A DNA stretch of 64,000 bases from an uncultured Collinsella sp. (GTDB taxonomy: Bacteria > Actinomycetota > Coriobacteriia > Coriobacteriales > Coriobacteriaceae), in NCBI GenBank assembly GCA_902493145.1, contig CABUOA010000002.1, positions 1-64,000 of the forward strand, in the 5' to 3' direction. The notes beneath the pieces were generated by a model. That model searched no databases and was not told where the DNA came from. It saw only the letters and a program-made list of their open reading frames with translations. Both the position numbers and the translations under genes were made by a program. This document shows, in pieces, positions 26,233-36,559 of this stretch (its first letter is position 1; each line of letters opens with the position of its first letter).

Positions 26233-26341
26233 AGGTGCGGAAAGGGTGTGAATGTTTGATTTACGCGCTATGATGTGCCCTTGCATAGAGAGCCCGGCGG
26301 AATGGTAACGGTCGCTGGGACACGTTTTTGAAAGGACAATC

Positions 26342-27622
<1,281 letters not shown>

Positions 27623-27661
27623 TTGGGAACCACCAAGGTCACAACGCGCACACGCTTTCAA

Positions 27662-27696
27662 AAGAAGTACCGCCCCCAAGCGGTACTTCTTTTTTA
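27662..27696 (+). terminator. terminator of metK
   Basis: AAAGAAGTACCGC (27662-27674) and GCGGTACTTCTTT (27681-27693) form a 13-bp stem with a 6-base loop, ending in a T-run. Confidence 0.95.
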
Positions 27697-27789
27697 TTAA
27701 TCCGGTAGTGAAGATGTTTCGATATGAACCTACGCTGCGTCACTAGCTAATGAATTTTGCAGCACGGGCACTCCAACCATGTATCCTTA

Positions 27790-27910
27790 GTCCCGAGGGG
27801 CGGGGCATAAGGTCGATCGCGAGTTCCGCACGAGCCGGAGAGCACTTAATGTGCTCTCCGTGCGAGCAGGACTGTCCGAGCAGGCGACCTTATGCCCCGC
27901 ACCTCGGGAC
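27790..27910. repeat. long inverted repeat with a conserved hairpin core, copy 2
   Basis: Arms 27790-27815 and 27885-27910 pair over 26 bases with one mismatch. The centre (27816-27884) matches copy 1 (21271-21336) almost base for base from AGTTCCGCACGAGCCG to GAGCA. Where the two copies differ within the central stem, both sides change together (A to G and T to C), so pairing is kept. It ends 25 bases before the sdaA start codon, in the probable sdaA 5' region. Confidence 0.85.
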
Positions 27911-27935
27911 GACGGGATAGATTAAAGGAGCAGCC

Positions 27936-29543
27936 ATGGCAGGCAAGCCGCAAACATTAGCTACGACCTCGGCATTTGAGATCTTGGGGCCCGTCATGGT
28001 CGGCCCCAGCTCATCGCACACCGCCGGCGCCCTGCGCTGCGCCCAAGTTGCCGCCAGCCTGCTGGAAGGCCGCATCACCAAAGTCACCTTTGGCCTGTGG
28101 AACTCCTTCGCCCACACCTACCGCGGCCACGGCACCGACCGCGCGCTCGTCGCGGGCATCCTGGGCCTCGACACCGATGACGAGAACATCAAGCAGGCCT
28201 TCGACCTCGCACGCGAGCAGGGCCTCGAATATCATTTTGACATCAAGGGCGACGACGCCTCCATCCACCCCAATACCGTCGACATCGACATGGTCGACGA
28301 CACGGGCGCCACGGCCCAGGTCCGCGGTGAGAGCCTGGGCGGCGGCAAGATGCGCATCAGCCGCATTAACGGCGTCGGCGTCGACATCTCGGGCATGTAC
28401 TCCACACTCTTCGTGGCGCACTACGACGTCCCCGGCGTGCTCGCCGCGCTCACGAACCTGCTCGCCTACGCACACGTGAACATCGCCTTCTGCCGCACCT
28501 ACCGCACCGAAGTGGGCGGCCAGGCCTACTCCGTCTTCGAGACCGACGGCGCGCCCGACGACACCGTCGTTCCCATGCTCCGCAAACTCGACAATGTCGA
28601 TTACGCGACCTTTATCGAGCTCCCCGGTTCTGCCTCGTCGCTCTCCCCCGGTGTCTCGGCAAAGGAGATCTTCGACGACGGCGAGCAGCTGCTCGATGCG
28701 TGCGCCGAGCTCGGCCTGAATATCGGCGCCGTTATGGCCGTGCGCGAGGCGCGTCTGACCGGCGAGGCCCACGCCGTCGCCGCCATGCGCCGCGTGCTCG
28801 ACGTCATGCGCGAGGAGACCACGACCCCCATCGTCAATCCGCAACGATCGCTCGGCGGGCTTATCGGCGGCGAGGCTAAACTCGTCGATGCCACCGGCCG
28901 CAACGATTTGAGCACGAGCCTGATGGGCACCGTTCAAACCGACGCCGTGGCCCGCGCGATGGCCGTGCTCGAGCGCTCCGCCACGATGGGAGTGATCGTC
29001 GCCGCTCCCACGGCAGGCTCCGCGGGTGTCGTGCCCGGCTGCGTGCTGGCGCTCGCCGATCACCTTCAGCTCGACGACGAGCAGGTCATGGACGCGCTCT
29101 ACTGCGCAGCCGCCATCGGCCTCAACCTCACCACGAGCGCCTGCGTCGCCGGTGCCGAGGGCGGCTGCCAGGCTGAGGTAGGAAGTGCGGCCGCCATGGC
29201 AGCCGCCGCGCTGGTGCAGATGCTCGGCGGCACGCCCGGGCAGGCGCTCGACGCCAGCTCCATCGCGCTGAGTAACTTGCTGGGCCTCGTTTGTGACCCC
29301 GTCGGTGGCCTCGTGGAGGTACCCTGCCAAAACCGCAACGCCATCGGCGTGGCAGCCGCCTTTAGCTCGGCGCAGCTTGCACTTGCCGGTATCAAGAGCC
29401 TGGTGCCGTTTGACCAGATGGCGCACGTCATGCTCTCCGTGGGCCACGCGTTGCCGGCCACGCTGCGCGAGACGGCAAAGGGTGGCATCGCGCAGGCTCC
29501 GGCCGCACTTTCGGCCTGTGCAAAATGCGGTGTGTGCGGATAG
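27936..29543 (+). CDS. sdaA: L-serine ammonia-lyase, iron-sulfur-dependent, single chain
   Basis: A 535-residue cytoplasmic enzyme that converts L-serine to pyruvate and ammonia. The beta domain comes first (GPVMVGPSSSHTAGALR, about residues 18-34), then an ACT-like regulatory domain (about 155-230), then the alpha domain (from about 245), so both halves are fused. Candidate [4Fe-4S] ligands are in ACVAGAEGGCQ and LVCDPVGGLVEVPCQNRN; the C-terminus ends CAKCGVCG. AAAGGAGC lies 7 bases before the ATG. Monocistronic between two terminators. Confidence 0.94.
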   Translation: MAGKPQTLATTSAFEILGPVMVGPSSSHTAGALRCAQVAASLLEGRITKVTFGLWNSFAHTYRGHGTDRALVAGILGLDTDDENIKQAFDLAREQGLEYHFDIKGDDASIHPNTVDIDMVDDTGATAQVRGESLGGGKMRISRINGVGVDISGMYSTLFVAHYDVPGVLAALTNLLAYAHVNIAFCRTYRTEVGGQAYSVFETDGAPDDTVVPMLRKLDNVDYATFIELPGSASSLSPGVSAKEIFDDGEQLLDACAELGLNIGAVMAVREARLTGEAHAVAAMRRVLDVMREETTTPIVNPQRSLGGLIGGEAKLVDATGRNDLSTSLMGTVQTDAVARAMAVLERSATMGVIVAAPTAGSAGVVPGCVLALADHLQLDDEQVMDALYCAAAIGLNLTTSACVAGAEGGCQAEVGSAAAMAAAALVQMLGGTPGQALDASSIALSNLLGLVCDPVGGLVEVPCQNRNAIGVAAAFSSAQLALAGIKSLVPFDQMAHVMLSVGHALPATLRETAKGGIAQAPAALSACAKCGVCG

Positions 29544-29561
29544 CGACAAAGAAAGACTCGA

Positions 29562-29588
29562 AGGTGGGACAAATGTCCCACCTCTTTT
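29562..29588 (+). terminator. terminator of sdaA
   Basis: AGGTGGGACA (29562-29571) and TGTCCCACCT (29574-29583) pair with a two-base gap (the end pair will open to make a loop), followed by CTTTTG. The GGGACAAA core is also found in the repeat arms at 24421-24522. Confidence 0.8.
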
Positions 29589-29692
29589 GAATGCCACCGT
29601 TTCCATACCACAAACAACTAGGTAATCGCTATAATGCAAGCCCAGTAAAAACACGATGAGCCGCAAGGCGAAATTCGAAGGATATGCATACG

Positions 29693-31408
29693 ATGTCGCA
29701 AAACGATCGAACTCAACTGATTCCCGATCCGCAGCAGCCGAGCAGGCACACCGGCGGCGTTCAATCGCCGCGTCCTATCGCGCCGAGCCGCGGTCAGCAG
29801 CGAGGTGCGGCAAACGTTTCCCAACGTCCGAATAAGCAGCATCAGCAGCGCCAGACAAATGGCAATGCGCCCAAGCAGCCCCCCACGCACGCTCGAGGCG
29901 ATCGCGGCCCCGCACGCAAACCCGCCGAGAACAATAAGTCGGGCAAAAAGACGACGCTCTTTGTCGTTCTGGGTCTTATCGTCATTGTCTATATCGTAGG
30001 CGTCGTAGCGTTTTCGCAGGTAGCCTACCCCAACACCACTATCGCCGGCGTCGATGTCTCGTTCTCCAACGCTTCGTCTGCCGCCACCAAGGTCAACTCG
30101 GCTTGGAAGCACTATAAGCTCACCGTGACAGGCGATGACTTTAGCTGGACCTATCAGCCCGAGTCCGATGAGCCCATTGTCGACGGCGAAGCTGCCGCAA
30201 AAGAGATTATCAGCCGCAACGAAGCCATTGTATGGCCGGTTCGCCTTGTAGAATCCTTAAGCGGCAAGACCAAAACAACCGCTAGCTCCAACGAAGTCGA
30301 TCTTGATCAAGACGTCGACCTGTCCATGCTCTCCGACACCTTTGACCAAAAGCAGTTTGAGAAGGATCTGGGCGCCGCCATCGACGAGTTTAACGAGGGG
30401 CGTTCGGGCGCGTTCGAGGCCAATAGCTCCTATGACGAGCAGGCCGGCAAGTTTACCGTCGAGAGGGCGCGCTCCAACGAAAAACTCAACCGCGAGCATG
30501 TCATTAAGTATGCCGAGCTCGAGCTTGCCTCGCTGGCCGAGACCGTAGATCTTTCCAAGCTCGGCAACGATGCCTATGAGCCGCTCAATGGAACGCTGAC
30601 CGATGATCAGATTCAGTCTGCATGCGATGCCGCCAACAACTTCTTGGGCGTCAACGTGACCCTCAAGCTCAACGGCGAGGATGCCGGCAAGGTTGATGGC
30701 AGCTCCGTGTTGCAGTGGATCAGCTTTGCCGATCCGGCCAACCCCACGCTCGATACGTCGCAGATCAGCAGCTGGGCAGCCGAGCTCGCCAACGGCTTTA
30801 ATACCGTGGGCTCCACTCGCTGGTGGACGCGCGCCGATGGCAAGCAGTGCGCCGTCGAAGGCGGCGACTTTGGTTGGTCCATCGACAGCAGCTCGCTCGC
30901 CAAGCAGGTCGAGGACGCCATCAACAACAAGCAGACCGGCGAAATCGAGATCAAGTACTCCCAGAAGGCCGACACATTTACCGCCAAGGGCGAGCCCGAC
31001 TGGAAGGCCTATATCGACGTCGACCTGTCCGAGCAGCATGCGCGCTACTACGACGAGAGCGGCAACATCGTGTGGGAGGCCAACTTTATTTCTGGCAAAC
31101 CGGGCGAAGACGCCACCCCCGAGGGCGTATGGCAGATCAACAGCAACGATGGCGCCAGCAAACTCATCGGTGCCAAGGACCCCGAGACCGGCAAGCCCAA
31201 ATACGAGAGCCCGGTAAGCTACTGGATGCCGTTCGAGGGCAATATGGTCGGATTCCACGACGCCACCTGGCAAAACGATTCGAGTTTCGATAACGCCGAA
31301 TCGTACAAGTGGTGCGGTAGCCACGGTTGTATCAACCTGCGTCTGGCCGATGCCAAGTCGCTCCACGAGCGCATCAAAGTCGGCCTCTGCGTGGTCGTGC
31401 ACTCGTAA
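29693..31408 (+). CDS. membrane-anchored L,D-transpeptidase (YkuD) with a PG-binding-4/VanW-type region
   Basis: A 571-residue cell-wall enzyme expected to make 3-3 peptidoglycan crosslinks. A cytoplasmic Gln/Pro/Arg-rich N-terminus (about 80 residues) is followed by one membrane segment (TLFVVLGLIVIVYIVGVVAF, about 84-103). An extracellular region of about 320 residues resembles the putative peptidoglycan-binding repeats seen before YkuD domains. The C-terminal YkuD domain has HDATWQ and SHGCINLRL with catalytic Cys546. ATG 29693 sits 10 bases after GAAGGA; ATG 29684 would leave only one base. Confidence 0.9.
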   Translation: MSQNDRTQLIPDPQQPSRHTGGVQSPRPIAPSRGQQRGAANVSQRPNKQHQQRQTNGNAPKQPPTHARGDRGPARKPAENNKSGKKTTLFVVLGLIVIVYIVGVVAFSQVAYPNTTIAGVDVSFSNASSAATKVNSAWKHYKLTVTGDDFSWTYQPESDEPIVDGEAAAKEIISRNEAIVWPVRLVESLSGKTKTTASSNEVDLDQDVDLSMLSDTFDQKQFEKDLGAAIDEFNEGRSGAFEANSSYDEQAGKFTVERARSNEKLNREHVIKYAELELASLAETVDLSKLGNDAYEPLNGTLTDDQIQSACDAANNFLGVNVTLKLNGEDAGKVDGSSVLQWISFADPANPTLDTSQISSWAAELANGFNTVGSTRWWTRADGKQCAVEGGDFGWSIDSSSLAKQVEDAINNKQTGEIEIKYSQKADTFTAKGEPDWKAYIDVDLSEQHARYYDESGNIVWEANFISGKPGEDATPEGVWQINSNDGASKLIGAKDPETGKPKYESPVSYWMPFEGNMVGFHDATWQNDSSFDNAESYKWCGSHGCINLRLADAKSLHERIKVGLCVVVHS

Positions 31409-31476
31409 CGCAGCTAACGTCTACAACAAGTAAACAGCACGGCGACAAAACTTACAGTACCGTCATCCGCAACTTC

Positions 31477-31512
31477 TATACGCCCGCCTATCGCGACGGG
31501 CGTATATACTTA
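31477..31512 (+). terminator. hairpin after the L,D-transpeptidase gene
   Basis: TATACGCCCG (31477-31486) and CGGGCGTATA (31497-31506) form a perfect 10-bp stem with a 10-base loop, followed by TACTTATCGG. The T-tail is weak, so it may be a partial terminator or a regulatory hairpin before the MacAB-like operon. Confidence 0.45.
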
Positions 31513-31540
31513 TCGGAGCCATATCGATAAAGGAGACGCT

Positions 31541-32953
31541 ATGTCCAAGGTCCCCACGATCAATCCGGGTCCTGACGATTCCGATCGCATGCCCCAAGAT
31601 GCCACCGAGACCCTGCCGATTATCAGCGCTGCAGACACCAAGCAGCCCCAAACGAGTCTCGACGATTCGACCGATATCTCCGATGAAGAAGCCTATGCAA
31701 AGCTCAAGGCAAAGCGTGCCGAGCGTCGGCGCAAAAAGCTCATCCGACGCGGTATCGCCGTCGGTGTCGTTGTTGCCATCGCGCTCATTGCCATCATCGC
31801 AACGCTGGTCATCAACGCGCAACCCGCAGGCACCAACGGACCGGTGACCGACATGGTCACCGAAGGCACGTTTACCACCACAGTCGAAGCCAAGGGGCAG
31901 CTTAAGCCCATCTCGGCATCGGTCGTCTCCCCTTCTGTCGACGGTACGGTTGAAAAGATCAACGTGCAGGCCGGACAGAGCGTCAACGAGGGCGACGTAC
32001 TCATGACCATTAAGAACGACGCGCTCGATAGCGCTGTTTCCGAGGCGCAGCGCGCGGTCGCGGCCGCCCAGGATGACCTGAACAATGCAAAGGTGGCACT
32101 CGCGGCCGCACAGGCCGCACCGACAACGGACAGTGACGGATCGACCGGTCCATCGGACGCAAACGCCAACGCAAATGCCGTCTCGACCGCCCAGCGCAAC
32201 CTCGCCTCGGCCCAGGCAGCGCTGGAACAGGCAACTGCAAAGGCGGCCGAGCGCACCGTAAAGGCCCCCAGCTCGGGCAGCATCGTGGAGCTCAACGCCA
32301 AGGTGGGCGCTACGGTAACAGGCGGCATGATCATGGGTGAAAGCGACACGAGCGGTGGCAGGCAGTGCATGCAAATCGCCGACCTGTCCAAGATGAAGGT
32401 GACGGTTCAGGTGGGCGAAAAGGATATCGCCAAAATTGCCGTGGGCCAAAGCGCCAACGTGACCTATCCCGCGTTTCCCGATATCGTGAGCCAGGGCACC
32501 GTCACGGCTATCGCCTCGGTGGCAAACTCTGACTCCGGCTCCGGTAGCGGCGGCAGCGTGACCTTTAACGTCGACATCCTCATCGAAGCACCCGACAGTC
32601 GCCTTAAGCCGGGTATGACTGCCGAGGTCTCGGTAGTGACCGAGAAGCTCGACGACGTGGTTATGGTGCCGACCATGGCGCTGATGACAGAAGATGGCGA
32701 GCACTATTACGTCAATCTGGCCACCGATTCGGAAGGCAAGAAGACGCGCCGCGTGAAGGTGACCGTCGTGACGCAAAACGACAACGAGGCTGTAGTCGGT
32801 AAGACGCAGGTCAAGCGCGACGACCAGGGCAACGAGATCAACCCAGACGTCCCGGTTACCAAGTTACGCGACGGCGACACCATCGTGACGGATACCGGAA
32901 CAGGCATGACGGCAGACGGCGGCGACAACATGCCTGCCGACGAGGGCAAGTAA
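31541..32953 (+). CDS. HlyD/MacA-like efflux adaptor subunit
   Basis: A 470-residue membrane-fusion-type protein. A long cytoplasmic N-terminus with a Lys/Arg cluster (about residues 57-70) leads to one membrane span (about 71-91). A lipoyl-like half motif (VEKINVQAGQSVNEGDVLM) is followed by an Ala-rich coiled hairpin of about 90 residues (AQRAVAAAQDDLNNAKVALAAAQ), a beta-barrel and a C-terminal domain. AAAGGAGA lies before the ATG. Its stop overlaps the ATPase start by one base (TAATG), so it forms an operon with the next two genes, as in MacAB-type exporters of monoderm bacteria. Cargo unknown. Confidence 0.88.
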   Translation: MSKVPTINPGPDDSDRMPQDATETLPIISAADTKQPQTSLDDSTDISDEEAYAKLKAKRAERRRKKLIRRGIAVGVVVAIALIAIIATLVINAQPAGTNGPVTDMVTEGTFTTTVEAKGQLKPISASVVSPSVDGTVEKINVQAGQSVNEGDVLMTIKNDALDSAVSEAQRAVAAAQDDLNNAKVALAAAQAAPTTDSDGSTGPSDANANANAVSTAQRNLASAQAALEQATAKAAERTVKAPSSGSIVELNAKVGATVTGGMIMGESDTSGGRQCMQIADLSKMKVTVQVGEKDIAKIAVGQSANVTYPAFPDIVSQGTVTAIASVANSDSGSGSGGSVTFNVDILIEAPDSRLKPGMTAEVSVVTEKLDDVVMVPTMALMTEDGEHYYVNLATDSEGKKTRRVKVTVVTQNDNEAVVGKTQVKRDDQGNEINPDVPVTKLRDGDTIVTDTGTGMTADGGDNMPADEGK

Positions 32954-33726
32954 TGCGTCCCGTCATCGACATCCGCAACGTGCACCGCATCTTTGAGAGC
33001 GAGGCCGGTTGCGCCCATATCCTGCATAACGTAAGCCTGGCAGTAGATCCCGGTGAGTTCGTCGCCATCACCGGCCCCTCGGGCTCGGGCAAGTCGACGC
33101 TCATGAACATCCTGGGCTGCCTGGACAAGCCGACGGCGGGTGATTATTTCCTGCAAGGGCTCAACGTCGCCGAGCTCGACGATGATGAGCTCACCGAGGT
33201 GCGCGCGCTGAGCATCGGCTTTGTCTTTCAGAGTTTTAACTTGCTGCCGCGTCTGACGGTGATCGAAAACGTCATGCTGCCGCTGTCCTACACCAATGTG
33301 CCGCGTAGCCAGCGCGAGATGCGCGCCGTGCACGCGCTGCAAGCCGTCACACTGCCGGTCGACCATTGGGACCACCGCATATCGGAACTCTCGGGCGGAC
33401 AGATGCAGCGCGTCGCCATCGCACGCGCCCTCGTCAACGACCCGCCCATCATTTTGGCCGACGAGCCAACGGGAAATCTAGACTCGACAACCGGGGCGCT
33501 CGTCATGGAAACCTTCCACAAGCTCCAGAAACGCGGCAAGACCATCGTACTCATCACGCATGACCCCGGCATCGCCGCCGAGGCCGATCGAGCCGTAACC
33601 ATCCGTGACGGGCGAATCCATGACGGCGCATATGTCGCGCATACACCGAATACGTTACGCGGGGCCGTGAACGCCCTGCCCACGATTTCGACATCCACCA
33701 ATCAGCCGAAGGGAGCGAAGGAATGA
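32953..33726 (+). CDS. MacB/LolD-family ABC transporter ATP-binding protein
   Basis: A 257-residue ABC ATPase with Walker A GPSGSGKST, Q-loop region FVFQSFNLLPRLT, signature LSGGQMQRVAIARAL and Walker B IILADEPTGNLDS. This is the lipoprotein/macrolide exporter (3.A.1.122) branch. It overlaps the adaptor by one base and the permease by four (ATGA), so the three proteins are probably made together as one exporter. The C-terminal 30 residues are an unstructured Thr/Asn-rich tail. Confidence 0.93.
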   Translation: MRPVIDIRNVHRIFESEAGCAHILHNVSLAVDPGEFVAITGPSGSGKSTLMNILGCLDKPTAGDYFLQGLNVAELDDDELTEVRALSIGFVFQSFNLLPRLTVIENVMLPLSYTNVPRSQREMRAVHALQAVTLPVDHWDHRISELSGGQMQRVAIARALVNDPPIILADEPTGNLDSTTGALVMETFHKLQKRGKTIVLITHDPGIAAEADRAVTIRDGRIHDGAYVAHTPNTLRGAVNALPTISTSTNQPKGAKE

Positions 33727-34937
33727 GCACCCGCGATCTTGTCCAAGAAGCCCTTCACTCGCTCGAGGCCAACAAGGGACGCAGCCTGCTCACCATCCTT
33801 GGCATCGTCATTGGCATCGCCTCGGTCATCGCCATGACTTCGCTCATCGGCGGCATCCAAAACAGCCTGGTCAACAGCCTGGGCCTCAATGCAGCCCGCA
33901 TGGTAGAGATCTATTCGTCCCAAGAACTCACCGATTCGGATGTGGAAAAGCTTCGCAAACTGGTGCCGCAGATTGAGCAGATCGGCATCGTCGATAGCGC
34001 CTATTCCGAGTACAAGGTCGGGGATAAAAGCTATACCGTCATGGCACACGGCGTCGATAGCGACATGCTCGATGCCGTGGGCGCCAGCAAACTCGTTGCG
34101 GGACGTGTCTATTCACAGGCAGAGTCTCAATCAGGCTCGCGCGTGGCGCTCATCAGCCGCGGCGGCGCCGATCAGCTTTACGGCAACGAACAGGACGCAC
34201 TGGGGAAAACCATCAAGGTGTCCAACGGCGAGGTGCAGATTGTAGGCGTGATTGATGGCGGCAGCGACTCCATGGGCTCGCTCACGCTGTATATGCCACG
34301 CGAAACCATCTCCGGCCTGTTTGGCGACGAGAATCCTTCATTTCCCAGCGTGACGGCACTTGCCGCCGAGGGCACAGACATGGACGAGCTCTGCAAGACC
34401 ATCGAGTCTAAGGTGCGCGCGATGAAGGGCATCTCGGAGGATGATGAGTACGACAGCGTATCGGCGACCTCCATGAAAAGCGCCATCGATGCACTCAACT
34501 CGTTTATGGGCGCCTTCTCGCTCATCATGGGCGCTGTCGCCAGTATCTCACTGCTTGTCGGCGGAATCGGCATTATGAATATGATGCTCACCAACGTGAC
34601 TGAGCGCATCCGCGAGATCGGTATTCGCCGTGCCTTGGGCGCCAGTCGCCGCGATATCACCGCGCAGTTTTTGGCCGAGTCCTCGGCGCTGTGCGTCACC
34701 GGTGGCCTGCTGGGTGTCCTGATTGGCTATCTGCTGGCCTGGGGCCTCGCGATGTTTGCCGCAGGATCAGGGGTTCTCAACGAGCTCGGCGCCAGCGGGC
34801 AAATCACACCGAGCTTTTCAATCGCCACGGTGCTGCTGGCCTTCGCCGTCTCCGTCGGCATCGGCGTAATCTTTGGCTTCTACCCCGCTCGCCGCGCGGC
34901 AAAGCTCAACCCGGTGGAGTGCCTACGCTACCAGTAA
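33723..34937 (+). CDS. MacB/FtsX-like ABC transporter permease
   Basis: A 404-residue permease with one N-terminal membrane span (about residues 20-42), a large extracytoplasmic MacB-PCD-type domain (about 43-265), and three C-terminal spans (about 265-400) with the FtsX signature ERIREIGIRRALGASRRDI. This topology matches type VII ABC (mechanotransmission) exporters. It starts in a four-base overlap with the ATPase and is the last gene before the composition shift at about 35100. Confidence 0.92.
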   Translation: MSTRDLVQEALHSLEANKGRSLLTILGIVIGIASVIAMTSLIGGIQNSLVNSLGLNAARMVEIYSSQELTDSDVEKLRKLVPQIEQIGIVDSAYSEYKVGDKSYTVMAHGVDSDMLDAVGASKLVAGRVYSQAESQSGSRVALISRGGADQLYGNEQDALGKTIKVSNGEVQIVGVIDGGSDSMGSLTLYMPRETISGLFGDENPSFPSVTALAAEGTDMDELCKTIESKVRAMKGISEDDEYDSVSATSMKSAIDALNSFMGAFSLIMGAVASISLLVGGIGIMNMMLTNVTERIREIGIRRALGASRRDITAQFLAESSALCVTGGLLGVLIGYLLAWGLAMFAAGSGVLNELGASGQITPSFSIATVLLAFAVSVGIGVIFGFYPARRAAKLNPVECLRYQ

Positions 34938-34975
34938 TCCACCACCAACAAGTTGCGACGAATTAGGGACTGAAT

Positions 34976-35227
34976 ATGATATCTAGCAGCAAAACAGACA
35001 CTATTTCACCGCAACTTATTGAAGGGCTGTTTGCGCCAGTTCTGGGCGTCGTCCTCGAGCTATTGATGGATGACGGGCTTGTACGGGTCGAGCTTGCTCG
35101 GGGCGCTCCTCCTCGCGGGCGGGAGGGCGCGCAGGCGCGGCAAGCGCCTAGCGCGCGAACTCCCGTAAGAGCGCGTCTTCCACTTCCCGAAGCGAAAGGG
35201 CCCCGCCTCCCTCGGCGGGACGGGTGA
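34976..35227 (+). CDS. short open frame crossing the left edge of the B12 island, unrecognised
   Basis: An 83-codon frame with AGGGA 6 bases before the ATG. The first 40 residues (starting MISSSKTDTISPQLIE) look protein-like; from about nt 35095 the frame becomes Arg/Pro-rich and runs antisense to cobK, which is typical of non-coding sequence. It may be the truncated 5' end of a gene cut by arrival of the island, possibly a transposase, but I cannot assign a family. Left of it, 34938-34975 holds no terminator I can recognise. Confidence 0.25.
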   Translation: MISSSKTDTISPQLIEGLFAPVLGVVLELLMDDGLVRVELARGAPPRGREGAQARQAPSARTPVRARLPLPEAKGPRLPRRDG

Positions 35228-35921
35228 CCACAATGCAGCGCGCTCCCACGGCGCGCGCTGCGGCGAGCTTCTCGGCCGTGCCGCCTACGGTTCCCGAGTC
35301 CTTGGTCACAAGCCACTGGGCGCCCACCTGCCGAAGCATCGCCTCGTTGAGCTCGCGGGTGAAGGGCCCCTGCATGCCGATGACGTGCGACGGCGAAAAC
35401 CCCGCGTCGATGCACTTCGTTATAGCACCGGGCAGCGGGAGCACACGCACAAAGAAGCGTTCCGCGAAATCGGGGACGCGCGTGTAGGGAGCAAGCTCCT
35501 TGCTCCCCGTTGTGAGAAGAACACGACCCGGGTTCTCGGAGAGAAAGCGCGCCGCGCAGGCGATCGACGCGACCGACACGACGCCTTTGGGCAGCGCCTC
35601 GACCGGGCGCGCAAGGCGCAGGCATTGTGCACCCACGGCGAGCGAAGCGGCCCGGATGTTACCGCTTGCGAGCGTAGCGAAGGGGTGCGTGGCGTCGACA
35701 ACGATGCACGCGCCGGAAAGCTCGCGCTCCATGTCGGCATCGTCGAGCCTGCCCGCATGCACCTCGATGCCCGGAAGCTCGCCCAAAAGCTCGCCTCCGT
35801 ACTCGGTTGCCGCGTAGGCACGGGCGGGGATGCCCGCCCTGCTCGCCCATTCGCACAGAAGGCGGCCCTCGGTGGTGCCGGCGAAGATGCGCAGCGCCGG
35901 CGCGGATGCGGGCGCCGTCAC
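35148..35921 (-). CDS. cobK: precorrin-6A / cobalt-precorrin-6A reductase
   Basis: A 257-residue NAD(P)H-dependent CobK/CbiJ that reduces (cobalt-)precorrin-6A during corrin ring formation. Signatures: RIFAGTTEGRLL at the N-terminus, VVDATHPFA in the middle and VTKDSGTVGGTAEKLAAA toward the end. GTG 35921 overlaps the cbiC stop (GTGA); the in-frame extension upstream lies antisense-free but fully inside cbiC and is not protein-like. Last gene of the minus-strand cobalamin operon. Confidence 0.92.
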   Translation of the reverse strand: MTAPASAPALRIFAGTTEGRLLCEWASRAGIPARAYAATEYGGELLGELPGIEVHAGRLDDADMERELSGACIVVDATHPFATLASGNIRAASLAVGAQCLRLARPVEALPKGVVSVASIACAARFLSENPGRVLLTTGSKELAPYTRVPDFAERFFVRVLPLPGAITKCIDAGFSPSHVIGMQGPFTRELNEAMLRQVGAQWLVTKDSGTVGGTAEKLAAARAVGARCIVVTRPAEGGGALSLREVEDALLREFAR

Positions 35922-36559
35922 TTCGGGCCGCCTGGGCGCGTGATCTGGTAGAGCAGCGCGTTCATAATGGCAGCCGCCACGGTCGAGCCGCCCTTGCGAC
36001 CCCTCGCGACGATGGCTGGCACGCGTCGTGCGAGTAGCTTCTCTTTCGCCTCGACCACGTTCACAAACCCGACCGGCACCCCAACGACGAGCGCGGGCGC
36101 GATCTTCCCCGCGTCCATGAGCTCGGCGAGGCGCAGAAGTGCTGTGGGAGCGTTGCCGACGGCCACGATGAGCGGACCCTCGATGCCGCAAGCTTTATCC
36201 ATGCTCGCAACGGCGCGAGTCGTGCCCGCGGCGCGCGCAGCCGCGGCGACATCAGGGTCGGCCATGAAGCACACGGCCTTGCAGCCGAGCTTCGCGAGCG
36301 CGGGCTTGCTTATGCCTGCGAGCGCCATGTTCGTGTCGGTGAGCACCGTGGCCCCTGCGCGCAGTGCGTCGAGCGCACAGTGCGCGGCGTCATGGGTAAA
36401 CACGAGGGAATCGGCGTACGAGAAGTCGGCAGTGGTGTGGATGACGCGCTTCACGACGGGCTCTTCGAGCGGCGGGAACGTGCGGCCGCCGAGCTCTTCG
36501 GTGATGATCTCGAAGCTGCGCCGCTCGATGTCGCCGGGCGCCATCTCCTTGGAATCCAT
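35918..36559 (-). CDS. cbiC: precorrin-8X / cobalt-precorrin-8 methylmutase
   Basis: A 213-residue CbiC/CobH that moves the C11 methyl group to C12 to give (cobalt-)hydrogenobyrinate/cobyrinate. The family pattern IERRSFEIITEE, VKRVIHTTADF (with the catalytic His) and VGVPVGFVNVVEAKE is intact. Its start abuts the cobO stop and its stop overlaps cobK by four bases, so translation is coupled. Confidence 0.95.
   Translation of the reverse strand: MDSKEMAPGDIERRSFEIITEELGGRTFPPLEEPVVKRVIHTTADFSYADSLVFTHDAAHCALDALRAGATVLTDTNMALAGISKPALAKLGCKAVCFMADPDVAAAARAAGTTRAVASMDKACGIEGPLIVAVGNAPTALLRLAELMDAGKIAPALVVGVPVGFVNVVEAKEKLLARRVPAIVARGRKGGSTVAAAIMNALLYQITRPGGPK

Noticed and set aside
26240..26341. 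SAM riboswitch before metK
   Set aside because: The leader can form a 7-bp hairpin, but none of the sequence signatures of the SAM riboswitch classes I know are visible. A covariance search could still find a divergent one.
28011..29666. Long minus-strand frame opposite sdaA
   Set aside because: Antisense shadow; the sense strand carries a full L-serine dehydratase with its motifs and terminator.
34976..35227. IS256-type transposase N-terminus at the left island edge
   Set aside because: A weak resemblance only (Leu-rich helix after a short lead). Not enough sequence to claim a family; kept as an unassigned frame.
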